From the NCBI RefSeq assembly GCF_001424385.1, contig NZ_LMPO01000009.1:618665-682664 (forward strand): DNA of 64,000 nucleotides, read 5' to 3'. Source of the DNA: Curtobacterium sp. Leaf183. GTDB lineage: Bacteria > Actinomycetota > Actinomycetes > Actinomycetales > Microbacteriaceae. The notes below the pieces were generated by a model. That model had not been told where the DNA came from, searched no databases, and saw only the letters and a program-made list of their open reading frames with translations. The position numbers were made by a program, and so were the translations under genes. Below are positions 17,812 through 27,205 of the stretch, piece by piece; position 1 is the stretch's first letter, and each line of letters begins with the position of its first letter.

Positions 17812-18524
17812 GAGGTCACCTCTGCAGCCTGCAGCACCCGGCGCGCCTGACGCTTGGACACAGTGGACTTCCGGGTCCAGGGCATCACGAGCCGACCGAG
17901 CAGCACGAGCAGTCCGTCGAGCGCGAACGCCAGGACCAGGACCATCACGATGCCGGTCACGATCTCCTCGGTGATGCCGCGACCGATGCCGTCGGTGAAC
18001 AGCGAGCCGAGGCTCTGGATGCCGAGCACGGCACCGACGGTCGTGAGCGAGATGGTCGACACCGCGACGACGCGCAGCCCCGCCAACAGCACCGGGCCGG
18101 CGAGCGGGAGATCGACGCGGAAGAACCGCTGCGCTCCCGAGTAGCCCATCGCCGTGGCGGCCGAGACCGTCGGGCCGTCGATCGACTCGAGGCCGTCGAC
18201 GGTCGACCGCACCATCAGCGCCAGGCCGTAGAGCGTCAGGCCGATGACGACGTTGACGGGGTCCTGCAGACCGGTGCCCAGGATGCTCGGCAGCGCGATG
18301 AACAGCGGGAGCGAGGGGATCGCGTAGAGCAGACCCGCGACCGTGACGATGCCGCCGCCGACGCCGCGAGTGACTCGCCGACCGCCGGCGCGACGGAGCC
18401 GGACGACGAGCCACCCGATCGGGATCGACAGCAGGAAGCTGATGACGATCGGCGGGATCGCGATCACCAGGTGTGCGACGACGTCGTCCCAGATCGTGTC
18501 GACGTTCGCCAGCACCCAGTTCAC
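17808..18524 (-). CDS. Osmoprotectant ABC transporter permease (first)
   Basis: 238 aa, about six helices. It contains YAIPSLPLFIALPSILGTG and the coupling loop SAATAMGYSGAQRFFRVDLPLAGPVLLAGLR, both typical of the OpuC permease family. With the second permease it should form the transmembrane pore. The GTG overlaps the ATPase stop by 4 nt. Confidence 0.9.
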   Translation of the reverse strand: MNWVLANVDTIWDDVVAHLVIAIPPIVISFLLSIPIGWLVVRLRRAGGRRVTRGVGGGIVTVAGLLYAIPSLPLFIALPSILGTGLQDPVNVVIGLTLYGLALMVRSTVDGLESIDGPTVSAATAMGYSGAQRFFRVDLPLAGPVLLAGLRVVAVSTISLTTVGAVLGIQSLGSLFTDGIGRGITEEIVTGIVMVLVLAFALDGLLVLLGRLVMPWTRKSTVSKRQARRVLQAAEVTS

Positions 18525-19447
18525 TCGGTGCTCCCACCCTGCGCCGGAGCACCCGCTGCGTCGTGGGACGCAACAGCCTCAGTCGTGGCGGACGGGGCAC
18601 CCTGCACTGCTGCCGCGGCGTCCACCACCGCCACGGGACCGGTCAGGACTCCGGCAGCACGACCGTCGCCGTCGACGACGATCGGACCGGTGGGGGTCTG
18701 CTCGATGCGCAGGGCACGACGGCCCCGGCCCGCACCGATGAAGTTCGCGACGAAGTCGTCAGCCGGTTCGGAGAGGATCTCCGCCGGCGTGCCGAGCTGG
18801 GCGATCTCGCCGCCCTTCTTGAGGATGACGACCTGGTCGCCGAGCTTGAAGGCCTCGTCGATGTCGTGCGTGACGAACACGACCGTCTTGCCGAGCTCGC
18901 GCTGCAGCCGGATGAGCTCGTCCTGCAGGTCGTTGCGGACCAGCGGGTCGACGGCACCGAAGGGTTCGTCCATCAGCAGGACGTTCGGGTCGACGGCCAG
19001 GCCGCGCGCGACGCCGACGCGCTGCTGCTGCCCGCCGGACAGCTGCGACGGGTACCGGTCCGCGAACGCCCGGTCGAGACCGACGGTGTCCATCAGTTCG
19101 AGGGCCCGCGACCGGGCCTCGGACTTCGACACACCCGTCAGCAACGGGACCGTGGCGATGTTGTCCACGACCTTGCGGTGCGGCAGCAGCCCCGAGCTCT
19201 GCATCACGTAGCCGATGCTGCGGCGCAGCTTGACGGGGTCACCGTCGGCGACGTCCTTGCCGTCGATGGAGACCGAGCCCGACGAGGGGTCGACCATCCG
19301 GTTGATCATGCGGAGCAACGTCGTCTTGCCACAGCCGCTGGACCCGACGAAGACCGTCGTGGTGCGGGATGGGATGACGAGGTCGAACCGCTCGACGGCG
19401 TTGGTGCCGTCCGGGTACGTCTTGCGCACCGAGCGGAATTCGATCAT
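18521..19447 (-). CDS. Osmoprotectant ABC transporter ATP-binding protein
   Basis: 308 aa. ATPase domain in residues 1-240: Walker A GSSGCGKTT near 35-43, Q-loop YVMQSSGLLPHR, signature LSGGQQQRVGVARGLA, Walker B VLLMDEPFGAVD, and H-loop THDIDEA. OpuCA-type ATPases usually continue into two CBS domains that sense ionic strength. Here only a short CBS-like piece (GPIVVDGDGRAAGVLTG) remains, followed by an Ala/Gly-rich tail. The ATG at 19447 has AAGGG upstream; the longer frame to 19573 lacks family similarity. First gene of the operon. Confidence 0.92.
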   Translation of the reverse strand: MIEFRSVRKTYPDGTNAVERFDLVIPSRTTTVFVGSSGCGKTTLLRMINRMVDPSSGSVSIDGKDVADGDPVKLRRSIGYVMQSSGLLPHRKVVDNIATVPLLTGVSKSEARSRALELMDTVGLDRAFADRYPSQLSGGQQQRVGVARGLAVDPNVLLMDEPFGAVDPLVRNDLQDELIRLQRELGKTVVFVTHDIDEAFKLGDQVVILKKGGEIAQLGTPAEILSEPADDFVANFIGAGRGRRALRIEQTPTGPIVVDGDGRAAGVLTGPVAVVDAAAAVQGAPSATTEAVASHDAAGAPAQGGSTE

Positions 19448-19574
19448 GGGTGGGTGCCCTTCTGGTGGGAGGTAGCCCGACTCCGAGTGAGAGTACCCGT
19501 CAGGACCGACAGTGGTTGCACCGCGTGTCGAATCGTGACGTGTCGCGGACAGCGGGAGACCCGCCCGGAACACG

Positions 19575-20222
19575 TCAGGAGGCTGCGACGACCTTCTCGA
19601 GGTAGCCCCGGCTCATCGTGCGGTAGGCCTCGATGAGCGCGGTGTCCGGGTGCTCGCGGTCGCGGTGCGCACGGGCGAGCAGCGCGTGGGACGACTCGGC
19701 CAGGACCACCCACGCACGCGAGACCGCTTCGTTGTCGGGCATGCCGAACCGTTCCCGCAGGATCGTGCCGACGGTGCCGCCGAGCGCCGCCATGCGGTCG
19801 TCGTCGTCACCGACGCCCGAGTCGGCCGGGTCACCGAACCGGATCGCGCGGAACCCCGGCTCGGTCCGGTACATCTCGCTCGTCATGTCGATGAGGGCGT
19901 CGCAGGCTTCCTGCCAGGTCGTCGCCCCGCTGGTCTCGAGCGCCTCGACGAAGCGGGCCGCCAGACGCTGCGTGCTGCGGATCGCGAGGGCCTCGACCAC
20001 GGCGATGCGGTCCGGGAAGTACCGGTAGACCGTGCCGATGGATGCCCCGGCGCGCTCGGCGACCATGGCGGTCGTGAGCCGCTCGAACCCGATCTCGTCG
20101 ATGACGGCCGCTGCCGCGTCGAGGAGTCCGGCGAGGCGTGCCGAACTGCGGGCTTGGACCGGCTCGTTCCTGAGCAGTGATGATCCCCCCGGCAGTGCGT
20201 TCGAAACCTCGGTGACGAGCAC
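19575..20222 (-). CDS. TetR/AcrR family transcriptional regulator
   Basis: 215 aa. The N-terminal helix-turn-helix is clear: AAAAVIDEIGFERLTTAMVAERAGASIGTVYRYFPDRIAVVEAL (residues about 33-78). The C-terminal part is a ligand/dimer domain. GTG at 20222 is preferred over the longer frame because AAGGAG lies 5 nt upstream. It is upstream of, and in line with, the osmoprotectant operon (127-bp gap) and divergent from the App1 gene, so either could be its target. The ligand is unknown. Confidence 0.85.
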   Translation of the reverse strand: MLVTEVSNALPGGSSLLRNEPVQARSSARLAGLLDAAAAVIDEIGFERLTTAMVAERAGASIGTVYRYFPDRIAVVEALAIRSTQRLAARFVEALETSGATTWQEACDALIDMTSEMYRTEPGFRAIRFGDPADSGVGDDDDRMAALGGTVGTILRERFGMPDNEAVSRAWVVLAESSHALLARAHRDREHPDTALIEAYRTMSRGYLEKVVAAS

Positions 20223-20365
20223 GTGTTCTCCTTCTCGCAGCGAGCGCGGACTGATTGTGTGACGGGGCAACTCTCCCAGAGCCCGGCTGGAACATCGCTG
20301 CGATTCGTCGAGTGTCGACACCGGATCGTGGACAACCGGCGTCCGCACCGTGGGATGATGGCCCG

Positions 20366-21430
20366 ATGCCCGACCCGACGTCCCACGAACCGTCGCTGGC
20401 CGAGCCCATCCTGCACCGAGCCGCCCGCATCGAGGACGCCGTGCAGGAGTTCCGTGAACAGCGTGCACGCCGCCGCGGACAGGTCCCGACCGTCATCCCC
20501 TACACCGGGTACGGCGCGCCGGGGTGGATCCGCGTGCTGTGCCGGGTGCTCCTCACGCGGCGCGGCCTGGCGTCCGACGTGTCCTACGAGGGCGTCCGCG
20601 GGTGGAAGTCCTTCACGAGCGTCGCGGTCGACCATGCCGAGGTGACGGTCACCGCGGGCGGGACCTCGCACACCGTGCAGTCCGACCGGGGCGGCGTCGT
20701 CGACACGATCGTGCCGATCGACCTCGAGCCCGGGTGGCACACCGTCCGGCTGTCCGCGGGCGGGCAGCGTGACGTCGAGGCCGAGGTCTTCATCGTCCAC
20801 CCCGACACCCGCTTCGGGCTGCTGTCCGACATCGACGACACCGTCATGGTGACCGCGCTCCCCCGGCCCCTGCTCGCCGCGTGGAACTCCTTCGTCGTCA
20901 CCGAGCACGCCCGCCGCCCGGTGCCGGGCATGTCCGTCCTGTACGAGCGCGTCCTCGCGCAGCACCCCGGCGCCCCGACCGTCTACCTGTCCACCGGGGC
21001 GTGGAACGTCGCGCCGACGCTGCAGCGCTTCCTGACGCGCAACATGTACCCGTCCGGCACGCTCCTGCTGACCGACTGGGGCCCCACCCACGACCGGTTC
21101 TTCCGCAGCGGGCAGATGCACAAGCACGAGAACCTCCGGCGCCTGGCACGCGACTTCCCCGACGTGCAGTGGCTGCTGGTCGGCGACGACGGGCAGCACG
21201 ACGAGACCCTGTACGGCGACTTCGTCCGCGAGCACCCCGGCAACGTCGCCGGCGTGGCGATCCGGCAGCTGTCCACGAGTGAAGCAGTGCTCGCCGGTGG
21301 TCGGTCGCGCGCCCAGGAGCGATCGCGGGACTCCAGCGCGCCGTGGGTCTACGCCCCGGACGGTGCCGGCCTGTGGACCGAACTCGGCCGGATCGGGCTC
21401 GCCGACCTCGGCGACCAGCCCGACAGCTGA
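20366..21430 (+). CDS. App1 (DUF2183) family phosphatase-domain protein
   Basis: 354 aa. Residues about 100-140 form a beta-rich segment (VTVTAGGTSHTVQSDRGGVVDTIVPIDLEPGWHTV). The App1 domain follows with FGLLSDIDDTVMVTALPRPL, the DxDxT/V motif of HAD-like phosphatases, then YLSTGAWNVAPTLQRFL and WLLVGDDGQHDETLYGDFV. The yeast App1 domain is a phosphatidate phosphatase; in bacteria the substrate is unknown. No signal peptide or membrane segment. The ATG at 20366 follows a weak GATGAT element by 6 nt, suggesting a possible leaderless start. The GH15 gene follows in the same direction after 80 bp. Confidence 0.85.
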   Translation: MPDPTSHEPSLAEPILHRAARIEDAVQEFREQRARRRGQVPTVIPYTGYGAPGWIRVLCRVLLTRRGLASDVSYEGVRGWKSFTSVAVDHAEVTVTAGGTSHTVQSDRGGVVDTIVPIDLEPGWHTVRLSAGGQRDVEAEVFIVHPDTRFGLLSDIDDTVMVTALPRPLLAAWNSFVVTEHARRPVPGMSVLYERVLAQHPGAPTVYLSTGAWNVAPTLQRFLTRNMYPSGTLLLTDWGPTHDRFFRSGQMHKHENLRRLARDFPDVQWLLVGDDGQHDETLYGDFVREHPGNVAGVAIRQLSTSEAVLAGGRSRAQERSRDSSAPWVYAPDGAGLWTELGRIGLADLGDQPDS

Positions 21431-21510
21431 CGCTCCGTACCCTGAGCCGACCTTCAGCCGATCCCTCCGGCAGCCGGTGGAACATCGGCGGTCGGTGGTT
21501 CGATCGGTGC

Positions 21511-23382
21511 ATGCCCCAGCGAATCGAAGACCACGCGATCATCGGCGACTGCTACTCGGCGGCGCTCGTCGACCGCGCCGGCACCATCGACTGGGCGTGC
21601 CTGCCGCGCTTCGACAGTCCGTCGACGTTCGCGGCACTCCTGGGTGACGAGCACGACGGTCACTGGACCCTCCGTCCGACCGACGCAGACGCACGTGCCG
21701 AACGCCACTACGTCCCGGACTCCCTGGTCCTGCGCACCGTCTGGACCACCGCGACCGGCGTCGTCGAGGTCACGGAGTTCATGCCCATCGACGCGCACCG
21801 TGCCAGCATCGTCCGCCGGGTCCGCGGTCTGCGTGGATCGGTCGACCTGCGCCAGACGCTGCGCATCCGGTTCGACTACGCCCGGGCCCTGCCCTGGGTC
21901 CGACAGGTCGGCGACGACGACGGTCCCGCCCTGCTCGCCACGGCCGGTCCCGACTCCGTCCTGGTGCGGGGCTCCCGCTTCCACGCGGACGACCACCGGC
22001 ACGTCGCCGACGCGACCGTGCACGACGGCGACGTCATCGACACCGTGCTCACCTGGTACCCGTCGCACCGCGAGCCGCCGGAGCCGCTCGACGTGGACCA
22101 GGCGCTCACCCGGACCATCGACTGGTGGCACGACTGGAGCGGCAAGACCCAGGTGGAGGGGCCGTACGCCGACGCGACCCGGCAATCGCTGCTGTTCCTG
22201 CGGGCGATGACGCATGCTGAGACGGGTGGGGTGGTCGCGGCGGTGACCACGAGCCTGCCCGAGGACCCGGGTGGCGAGCGGAACTGGGACTACCGGTACG
22301 TCTGGCTCCGTGACGCGTCGCTCGCCCTGGCCTCGCTGATCGCACACGGGTACCAGGACGAGGCCAAGCACTGGCGCCGCTGGCTGCTGCGCGCGATCGC
22401 TGGCGACCCGGCCGACGTCCAGATCATGTACGGCATCGCCGGCGAGCGAGAGCTCACCGAACGCGAGCTCGACGAACTGCCCGGCTACCTCGGGTCCAAG
22501 CCGGTCCGGATCGGCAACGGCGCCTACACGCAGTACCAGGGCGACGTGTTCGGCGAGGTCCTGGCGGCCCTGCACGACGCGCGCGAGCTGGGGCTCGAGG
22601 AGAACGCGGACTCGTGGGCCCTGCAGCGCGCCCTGCTCGGCTACGTCGAGCAGCACTGGAAGGAACCGGACAACGGCATCTGGGAGATGCGCGGGCCTCG
22701 ACGCAGCTTCACGCACTCGCGCGCGATGATCTGGGCGGCGTTCGACCGCGGTGTCGCCGCGGTCGAGGAGTTCGGACTCGAGGGCCCGGTCGACCGATGG
22801 CGCCAGCTCCGTGACGCCGTGCGCGCGGAGATCGACGAGCACGGGTGGAACGCCGAGCGCGGCGCCTTCCGCCAGCACTACGACACCGACGAGGTCGACG
22901 CCAGCCTGCTCGTCCTCCCCCAGATCGGCTACTGCAAGGCGGACGACCCACGCATGCTCGGCACGGTCGCTGCGATCGAGCACGACCTCCGTGTCGGCGA
23001 CGACGGCCTGATCCTGCGGTACCGCACCTCGTCGGGGTTCGACGGCCTGCGCGGCACCGAGCACCCGTTCCTGGCCTGCTCGTTCTGGCTCGTCGAACAG
23101 TACGCGGCCTCGGGGCGCATCGAGGACGCGGAACGGCTCATGGACGTGCTCGTCGGTGCTGCCAACGACGTCGGCATGCTCTCCGAGGAGATCGACGTCG
23201 CCACCGGGCACCACATCGGCAACACCCCGCAGGCACTGTCGCACCTGACCCTGGTGTCCGCGTCGGACGCGATCAACCGAGCTCGAGGCAAGGCGGCCGG
23301 CCACCGCACCCGGGTGTCGCAGCGTGACGGCTCCACCCGGTCCGTGACCGGCGAGGGCGAGCAGGCCGGCACGCCCGCCTGA
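21511..23382 (+). CDS. Glycoside hydrolase family 15 protein (glucoamylase/trehalase-like)
   Basis: 623 aa. The N-terminal segment RIEDHAIIGDCYSAALVDRAGTIDWACLPRFDSPSTFAALLG is the standard start of bacterial GH15 proteins. The (alpha/alpha)6 barrel contains NWDYRYVWLRDASLAL (about residues 255-270) with the catalytic-acid region, and HPFLACSFWLVEQYAASGRIEDA near 540. Members hydrolyse glucans from non-reducing ends or, in mycobacteria, trehalose; sequence alone does not decide. No signal peptide, so cytosolic. A longer upstream frame is ignored because similarity begins at MPQRIED. It ends 30 bp before a perfect 46-bp palindrome shared with zwf. Confidence 0.9.
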   Translation: MPQRIEDHAIIGDCYSAALVDRAGTIDWACLPRFDSPSTFAALLGDEHDGHWTLRPTDADARAERHYVPDSLVLRTVWTTATGVVEVTEFMPIDAHRASIVRRVRGLRGSVDLRQTLRIRFDYARALPWVRQVGDDDGPALLATAGPDSVLVRGSRFHADDHRHVADATVHDGDVIDTVLTWYPSHREPPEPLDVDQALTRTIDWWHDWSGKTQVEGPYADATRQSLLFLRAMTHAETGGVVAAVTTSLPEDPGGERNWDYRYVWLRDASLALASLIAHGYQDEAKHWRRWLLRAIAGDPADVQIMYGIAGERELTERELDELPGYLGSKPVRIGNGAYTQYQGDVFGEVLAALHDARELGLEENADSWALQRALLGYVEQHWKEPDNGIWEMRGPRRSFTHSRAMIWAAFDRGVAAVEEFGLEGPVDRWRQLRDAVRAEIDEHGWNAERGAFRQHYDTDEVDASLLVLPQIGYCKADDPRMLGTVAAIEHDLRVGDDGLILRYRTSSGFDGLRGTEHPFLACSFWLVEQYAASGRIEDAERLMDVLVGAANDVGMLSEEIDVATGHHIGNTPQALSHLTLVSASDAINRARGKAAGHRTRVSQRDGSTRSVTGEGEQAGTPA

Positions 23383-23412
23383 CCCGTCACCGCGGGCGGT
23401 CCCCCACCGCAG

Positions 23413-23458
23413 ACGGACGGGAGGCCCGGTGCCAGCTGGCACCGGGCCTCCCGTCCGT
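23413..23458. terminator. Perfect 46-bp palindrome, bidirectional terminator
   Basis: Every base of 23413-23435 is complementary to 23436-23458. The outer part is ACGGACGGGAGGC; the centre is CCGGTGCCAGCTGGCACCGG. It lies between the convergent GH15 and zwf stops. The same 20-bp centre recurs at 61756-61775. Confidence 0.85.
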
Positions 23459-23473
23459 GTCGTGGTCAGTTCG

Positions 23474-24847
23474 TCAGGACGACGACTCCCAGTCTGCGGG
23501 ACCGCGCGAACCGGCGCGGTACTCCTCGAGCGGGACCTCGTCGGCCTTCCAGGCGGCGACGACCGGCTCGACGATCTCCCAGCAGCGCTCCGCGACGTCG
23601 CCACGGATCGACAGCAGCGGGTCGTCGTGGAAGATGCCGTTCAGGACCTCGCCGTAGGGCGTCAGCTCGCCGTCGCTGAACGAGGACGACAGCGTGACCT
23701 GCCCCATCTCGAAGGGGTTGCCACCGCCGTTCGCCGACACGGTGAGCTCGATCTCGTCGGGGTTCAGCACGATGCGCAGCGTGTCCGCCTTGGGCCGACC
23801 GCTCAGCCCGGAGGGCAGGCGCGTGACGGGCTTGAAGGTGATGAGGACTTCCTTGCGGCTCGCGCCGAGTGCCTTGCCCGATCGCAGCGTGAAGGGGACG
23901 CCCTTCCAGCGCGCGGTGTCGACCTCGACCGAGATCTCGGCGAGGGTCTCGGTCTCGCGCGACTTGTCGACGCCGTCCTCGTCCTGGTACGACGGCAGGT
24001 CCTTGCCGTCGATCGTGCCGGCCGTGTAGACGGCACGACGCGACGCGACCTTGGGGTCGTCGCCCTTGAGCTGGGTCGACCGGAGCGCGCGGGCCAGGGA
24101 CGAACGGAACTCGACGGCGTCGATCTCCGCGGGAGCGTCCATCGTCACGATGCCGAGGATCTGCAGCAGGTGCGACTGGATCATGTCGACCATCGCGCCG
24201 GCCTCGTCGTAGTACTGGGCGCGGTTCTCGAGACCCAGGGTCTCGTCGTAGAAGATGTCGACCTTCTCGATGTTCTCGGCGTTCCAGATGGGCTCGAACA
24301 GGCGGTTCGCGAAGCGCAGACCGATGATGTTGAGCACCGTGGTGCGACCGAGGAAGTGGTCGGTGCGGTGGACGCGGTCCTCGGGGACCAGCTTGAGCAC
24401 CGTCTCGTTGAGGGCCTTCGCGCTCGCGACGTCGGTGCCGAACGGCTTCTCGAACGCCAGGGTCGTGCCCTCGGGGAGCTCGACCTCCTGCAGCGCCTCG
24501 CAGATGTCGGACGCGATCTGCGGCGGCAGCGCGAAGTACAGGATCGGCTCGTTGTCGGCCGCGTCGAGGAGCGCCTCCAGGTGCTTCGGGTCGGTCGGGT
24601 CGCCCTGGATGAACGCCGTCGACTCCAGGGTCGCGTCGACCTCAGGGCCCTTGACGTCCTGCGTCGCGAAGGACTTCGTGACGACGTCCTTCCACTGCTC
24701 GGGGGAACGCTCACTGCGCCCGGTCCCGATCAGCTGGACGGGGACGGCCCGGCCGCTCTGCAGGAACGTGCCGAGGCCCGGCAGGAGCAGGCGGGAGGCG
24801 AGGTCGCCCGTTGCGCCGAAGATGATGAGGGTGCGCTTGTCGGTCAC
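23474..24847 (-). CDS. zwf: Glucose-6-phosphate dehydrogenase, divergent form
   Basis: 457 aa. The N-terminal Rossmann motif is IIFGATGDLASRLLLPGLG, where classic enzymes have GASGDLAK. The substrate region reads RVHRTDHFLGRTTVLNIIGLRFANRLFEPIWN, matching RIDHYLGK of the family but with Arg in place of the conserved Lys and Phe for Tyr. Later QSHLLQILGIVTMDAP and TLRSGKALGASRKEV are typical. It should oxidise glucose 6-phosphate with NAD(P)+, opening the pentose phosphate route, but as a variant it may prefer another hexose phosphate or cofactor. No opcA or transaldolase gene is adjacent. GTG at 24847 has AAAGGAG 9 nt upstream. Confidence 0.85.
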   Translation of the reverse strand: MTDKRTLIIFGATGDLASRLLLPGLGTFLQSGRAVPVQLIGTGRSERSPEQWKDVVTKSFATQDVKGPEVDATLESTAFIQGDPTDPKHLEALLDAADNEPILYFALPPQIASDICEALQEVELPEGTTLAFEKPFGTDVASAKALNETVLKLVPEDRVHRTDHFLGRTTVLNIIGLRFANRLFEPIWNAENIEKVDIFYDETLGLENRAQYYDEAGAMVDMIQSHLLQILGIVTMDAPAEIDAVEFRSSLARALRSTQLKGDDPKVASRRAVYTAGTIDGKDLPSYQDEDGVDKSRETETLAEISVEVDTARWKGVPFTLRSGKALGASRKEVLITFKPVTRLPSGLSGRPKADTLRIVLNPDEIELTVSANGGGNPFEMGQVTLSSSFSDGELTPYGEVLNGIFHDDPLLSIRGDVAERCWEIVEPVVAAWKADEVPLEEYRAGSRGPADWESSS

Positions 24848-24988
24848 CTGAGGTGACTCCTTTCGCGAGGTTGTGGGGGTCCGTGTGGCACAAGCCGGGC
24901 GCGGACCGGTTGATTCCCCCGGAGGGCGATGTCGACGGACGGGGTCGTCCGGCGTGCTCGCCCGGTCGGGGACGTCGTCTGGACGCAG

Positions 24989-25020
24989 TTCGGGCGGCAC
25001 CGGAAGTGGTGCCGCCCGAA
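24989..25020 (-). terminator. Terminator after ctaF
   Basis: Perfect 13-bp stem TTCGGGCGGCACC / GGTGCCGCCCGAA around GGAAGT, 17 bp beyond the ctaF stop. Confidence 0.85.
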
Positions 25021-25036
25021 GTGCGTCAGGTGCGGG

Positions 25037-25453
25037 TCAGTGCCCGAAGTTGCCGCGGTAGTACTCGAAGACCCAGCCGACCAGGGTGATCGCCACGAAG
25101 GCGAGCCCGAACGGGACGATCCACAGACCGGCTGCGACACCGAGGAAGGTCAACGCCGTGGCGCCGGCCAGCAGGATCGGCCACCACGACCACGGGCTGA
25201 AGTGCCCGAGCTCGGCGTCGCCGTCCTCGATGTTGGCGTCCTGCCGGTCCTCGGGCAGGTCACCGCCCTGGGCGGAGAGCACCCGCCCGAGGTAGAAGGC
25301 GATGAACGCGGACATGATGCCGACGAGACCGATGCCGACCGTGCCAACGGGCTCGGGCTTGCCGTAGTAGAGGATCGCCCAGATCGTGTAGGCGGCGTCC
25401 GCGAGGATGAAGAACCCGAAGAGGATCCAGAACAGGTTGACGTTGGCGCGCAT
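25037..25453 (-). CDS. ctaF: Cytochrome c oxidase subunit 4, actinobacterial type
   Basis: 138 aa with four predicted helices. It begins MRANVNLFWILFGFFILADAAYTIW, the conserved opening of actinobacterial CtaF, and ends GWVFEYYRGNFGH. It is a small accessory subunit of the aa3 oxidase in the bcc-aa3 supercomplex. It starts 4 bp after the ctaD stop and ends at a strong hairpin. Confidence 0.93.
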   Translation of the reverse strand: MRANVNLFWILFGFFILADAAYTIWAILYYGKPEPVGTVGIGLVGIMSAFIAFYLGRVLSAQGGDLPEDRQDANIEDGDAELGHFSPWSWWPILLAGATALTFLGVAAGLWIVPFGLAFVAITLVGWVFEYYRGNFGH

Positions 25454-25457
25454 CGCC

Positions 25458-27194
25458 TTACTTCACCTCGCCCTTCGCGGCGTCGTAGGTCGGGGCATCC
25501 GGGGCGTCCTTCGCAGGACCCACACCGACCGGCACTCCGGCCTCGGGGTGGTTCAGGTCGAAGGCCGGGGACTCGGAACGGATGCGCGGGATCGACGTGA
25601 AGTTGTGCCGCGGCGGCGGGCAGGAGGTCGCCCATTCGAGCGAGCGGCCGTAGCCCCACGGGTCGTTCACGGCGACCTTCGGCGCGTTCCGTGCGGTGAC
25701 GTAGACGTTGAAGATGAACGGCAGGAACGAGATGCCGAGGATCATCGCGCCGATGGTCGACAGCTGGTTCATCCACGTGAACCCGTCGTTCGGCAGGTAG
25801 GTCGCGTAGCGACGCGGCATGCCGATGACGCCCAGCCAGTGCTGGATCAGGAACGTCGTGTGGAAGCCGATGAACAGCAGCCAGAAGTGGATCTTGCCGA
25901 GACGCTCGTTGAGCATGCGTCCGGTCCACTTCGGCCACCAGAAGTAGAAGCCGGAGAACATCGCGAACACGACGGTGCCGAAGACCACGTAGTGGAAGTG
26001 CGCCACGACGAAGTACGAGTCGGACACGTGGAAGTCGAGCGGCGGCGACGCCAGGATGACGCCGGTCAGACCACCGAAGGTGAAGGTGATCAGGAAGCCG
26101 ATGGCCCACAGGATCGGGGTCTCGAAGGTGACCGAACCGCGCCACATCGTGCCGACCCAGTTGAAGATCTTCACGCCGGTCGGGACCGCGATGAGCATCG
26201 TCATGAGCGAGAACCACGGCAGCAGCACCGAACCGGTGACGTACATGTGGTGCGCCCACACCGTGACCGACAGGGCCGCGATGGAGATGGTCGCGTAGAC
26301 CAGGGTCTTGTACCCGAAGATCGGCTTGCGGCTGAAGACCGGGAAGACCTCGGAGACGATGCCGAAGAACGGCAGCGCGATGATGTAGACCTCTGGGTGC
26401 CCGAAGAACCAGAAGAGGTGCTGCCAGAGCAGCGCTCCGCCGTTCGCCGGGTTGAAGATCTGCGCGTCGAACACGCGGTCGAGGCCGAGGCCGAACAGCG
26501 CGGCGGCGAGCACGGGGAACGCCATGAGCACGAGCAGCGACGTCACGAGGGTGTTCCACGTGAAGATCGACATGCGGAACATGGTCATGCCGGGGGCACG
26601 CATCGTGATGATCGTCGTGATGAAGTTCACCGCGCCGAGGATCGTCGAGAAGCCGGTGAGGCCGAGGCCGAACACCCACAACGTGCCGCCGAGCCCTGGT
26701 GTGAACGTCGTGTCACTGAGTGGCGCGTACGCGAACCACCCGAACGACGCCGCACCCTGCGGGGTGAGGAAGCCACCGACGGCGATCAGCGCGCCGAAGA
26801 AGTAGAGCCAGAACGCGAAGCCGTTCAGTCGCGGGAAGGCGACGTCGGGCGCACCGATCTGCAGCGGCATGATCGCGTTCGCGAAGCCCGAGAACAGCGG
26901 CGTCGCGAAGAGCAGCAGCATGATCGTGCCGTGCATCGTGAACAGCTGGTTGTACTGCTCCTTCGTCGCGACGACCTGCAGGCCGGGCTCGAAGAGCTGC
27001 GCACGGATCACGAGTGCCATGACGCCCGCGAGCAGGAAGTACAGGAACGACGTGATCAGGTACATGTACCCGATGGTCTTGTGGTCCGTGGAGGTGATCC
27101 ACCGGACGATGATGTTGCCCTTCCGACCGACCTTGGACGCCTGGAAGTCCGGCGTCGCGGTCGCTGTCGGTTGGCCGACGAATGACGTTGTCAT
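25458..27194 (-). CDS. ctaD: Cytochrome c oxidase subunit I
   Basis: 578 aa, twelve helices. It contains the heme a/a3 and CuB ligands: [12 protein letters not shown], the [18 protein letters not shown] loop with the CuB His-Tyr pair, AHHMYVTG, and [11 protein letters not shown]. This is the catalytic, proton-pumping oxygen-reducing subunit. It lies between ctaC (11-bp gap) and ctaF (4 bp). Subunit III (ctaE) is not in the window; in actinobacteria it usually sits with qcrCAB. Confidence 0.97.
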   Translation of the reverse strand: MTTSFVGQPTATATPDFQASKVGRKGNIIVRWITSTDHKTIGYMYLITSFLYFLLAGVMALVIRAQLFEPGLQVVATKEQYNQLFTMHGTIMLLLFATPLFSGFANAIMPLQIGAPDVAFPRLNGFAFWLYFFGALIAVGGFLTPQGAASFGWFAYAPLSDTTFTPGLGGTLWVFGLGLTGFSTILGAVNFITTIITMRAPGMTMFRMSIFTWNTLVTSLLVLMAFPVLAAALFGLGLDRVFDAQIFNPANGGALLWQHLFWFFGHPEVYIIALPFFGIVSEVFPVFSRKPIFGYKTLVYATISIAALSVTVWAHHMYVTGSVLLPWFSLMTMLIAVPTGVKIFNWVGTMWRGSVTFETPILWAIGFLITFTFGGLTGVILASPPLDFHVSDSYFVVAHFHYVVFGTVVFAMFSGFYFWWPKWTGRMLNERLGKIHFWLLFIGFHTTFLIQHWLGVIGMPRRYATYLPNDGFTWMNQLSTIGAMILGISFLPFIFNVYVTARNAPKVAVNDPWGYGRSLEWATSCPPPRHNFTSIPRIRSESPAFDLNHPEAGVPVGVGPAKDAPDAPTYDAAKGEVK

Positions 27195-27205
27195 CTGGCG
27201 AGCCC

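Noticed and set aside
24880-24900. A TGGCACAA match upstream of zwf resembling the island motif
   Set aside because: Only the central eight bases match; the flanking CGA and CGC positions do not, so it may be chance.
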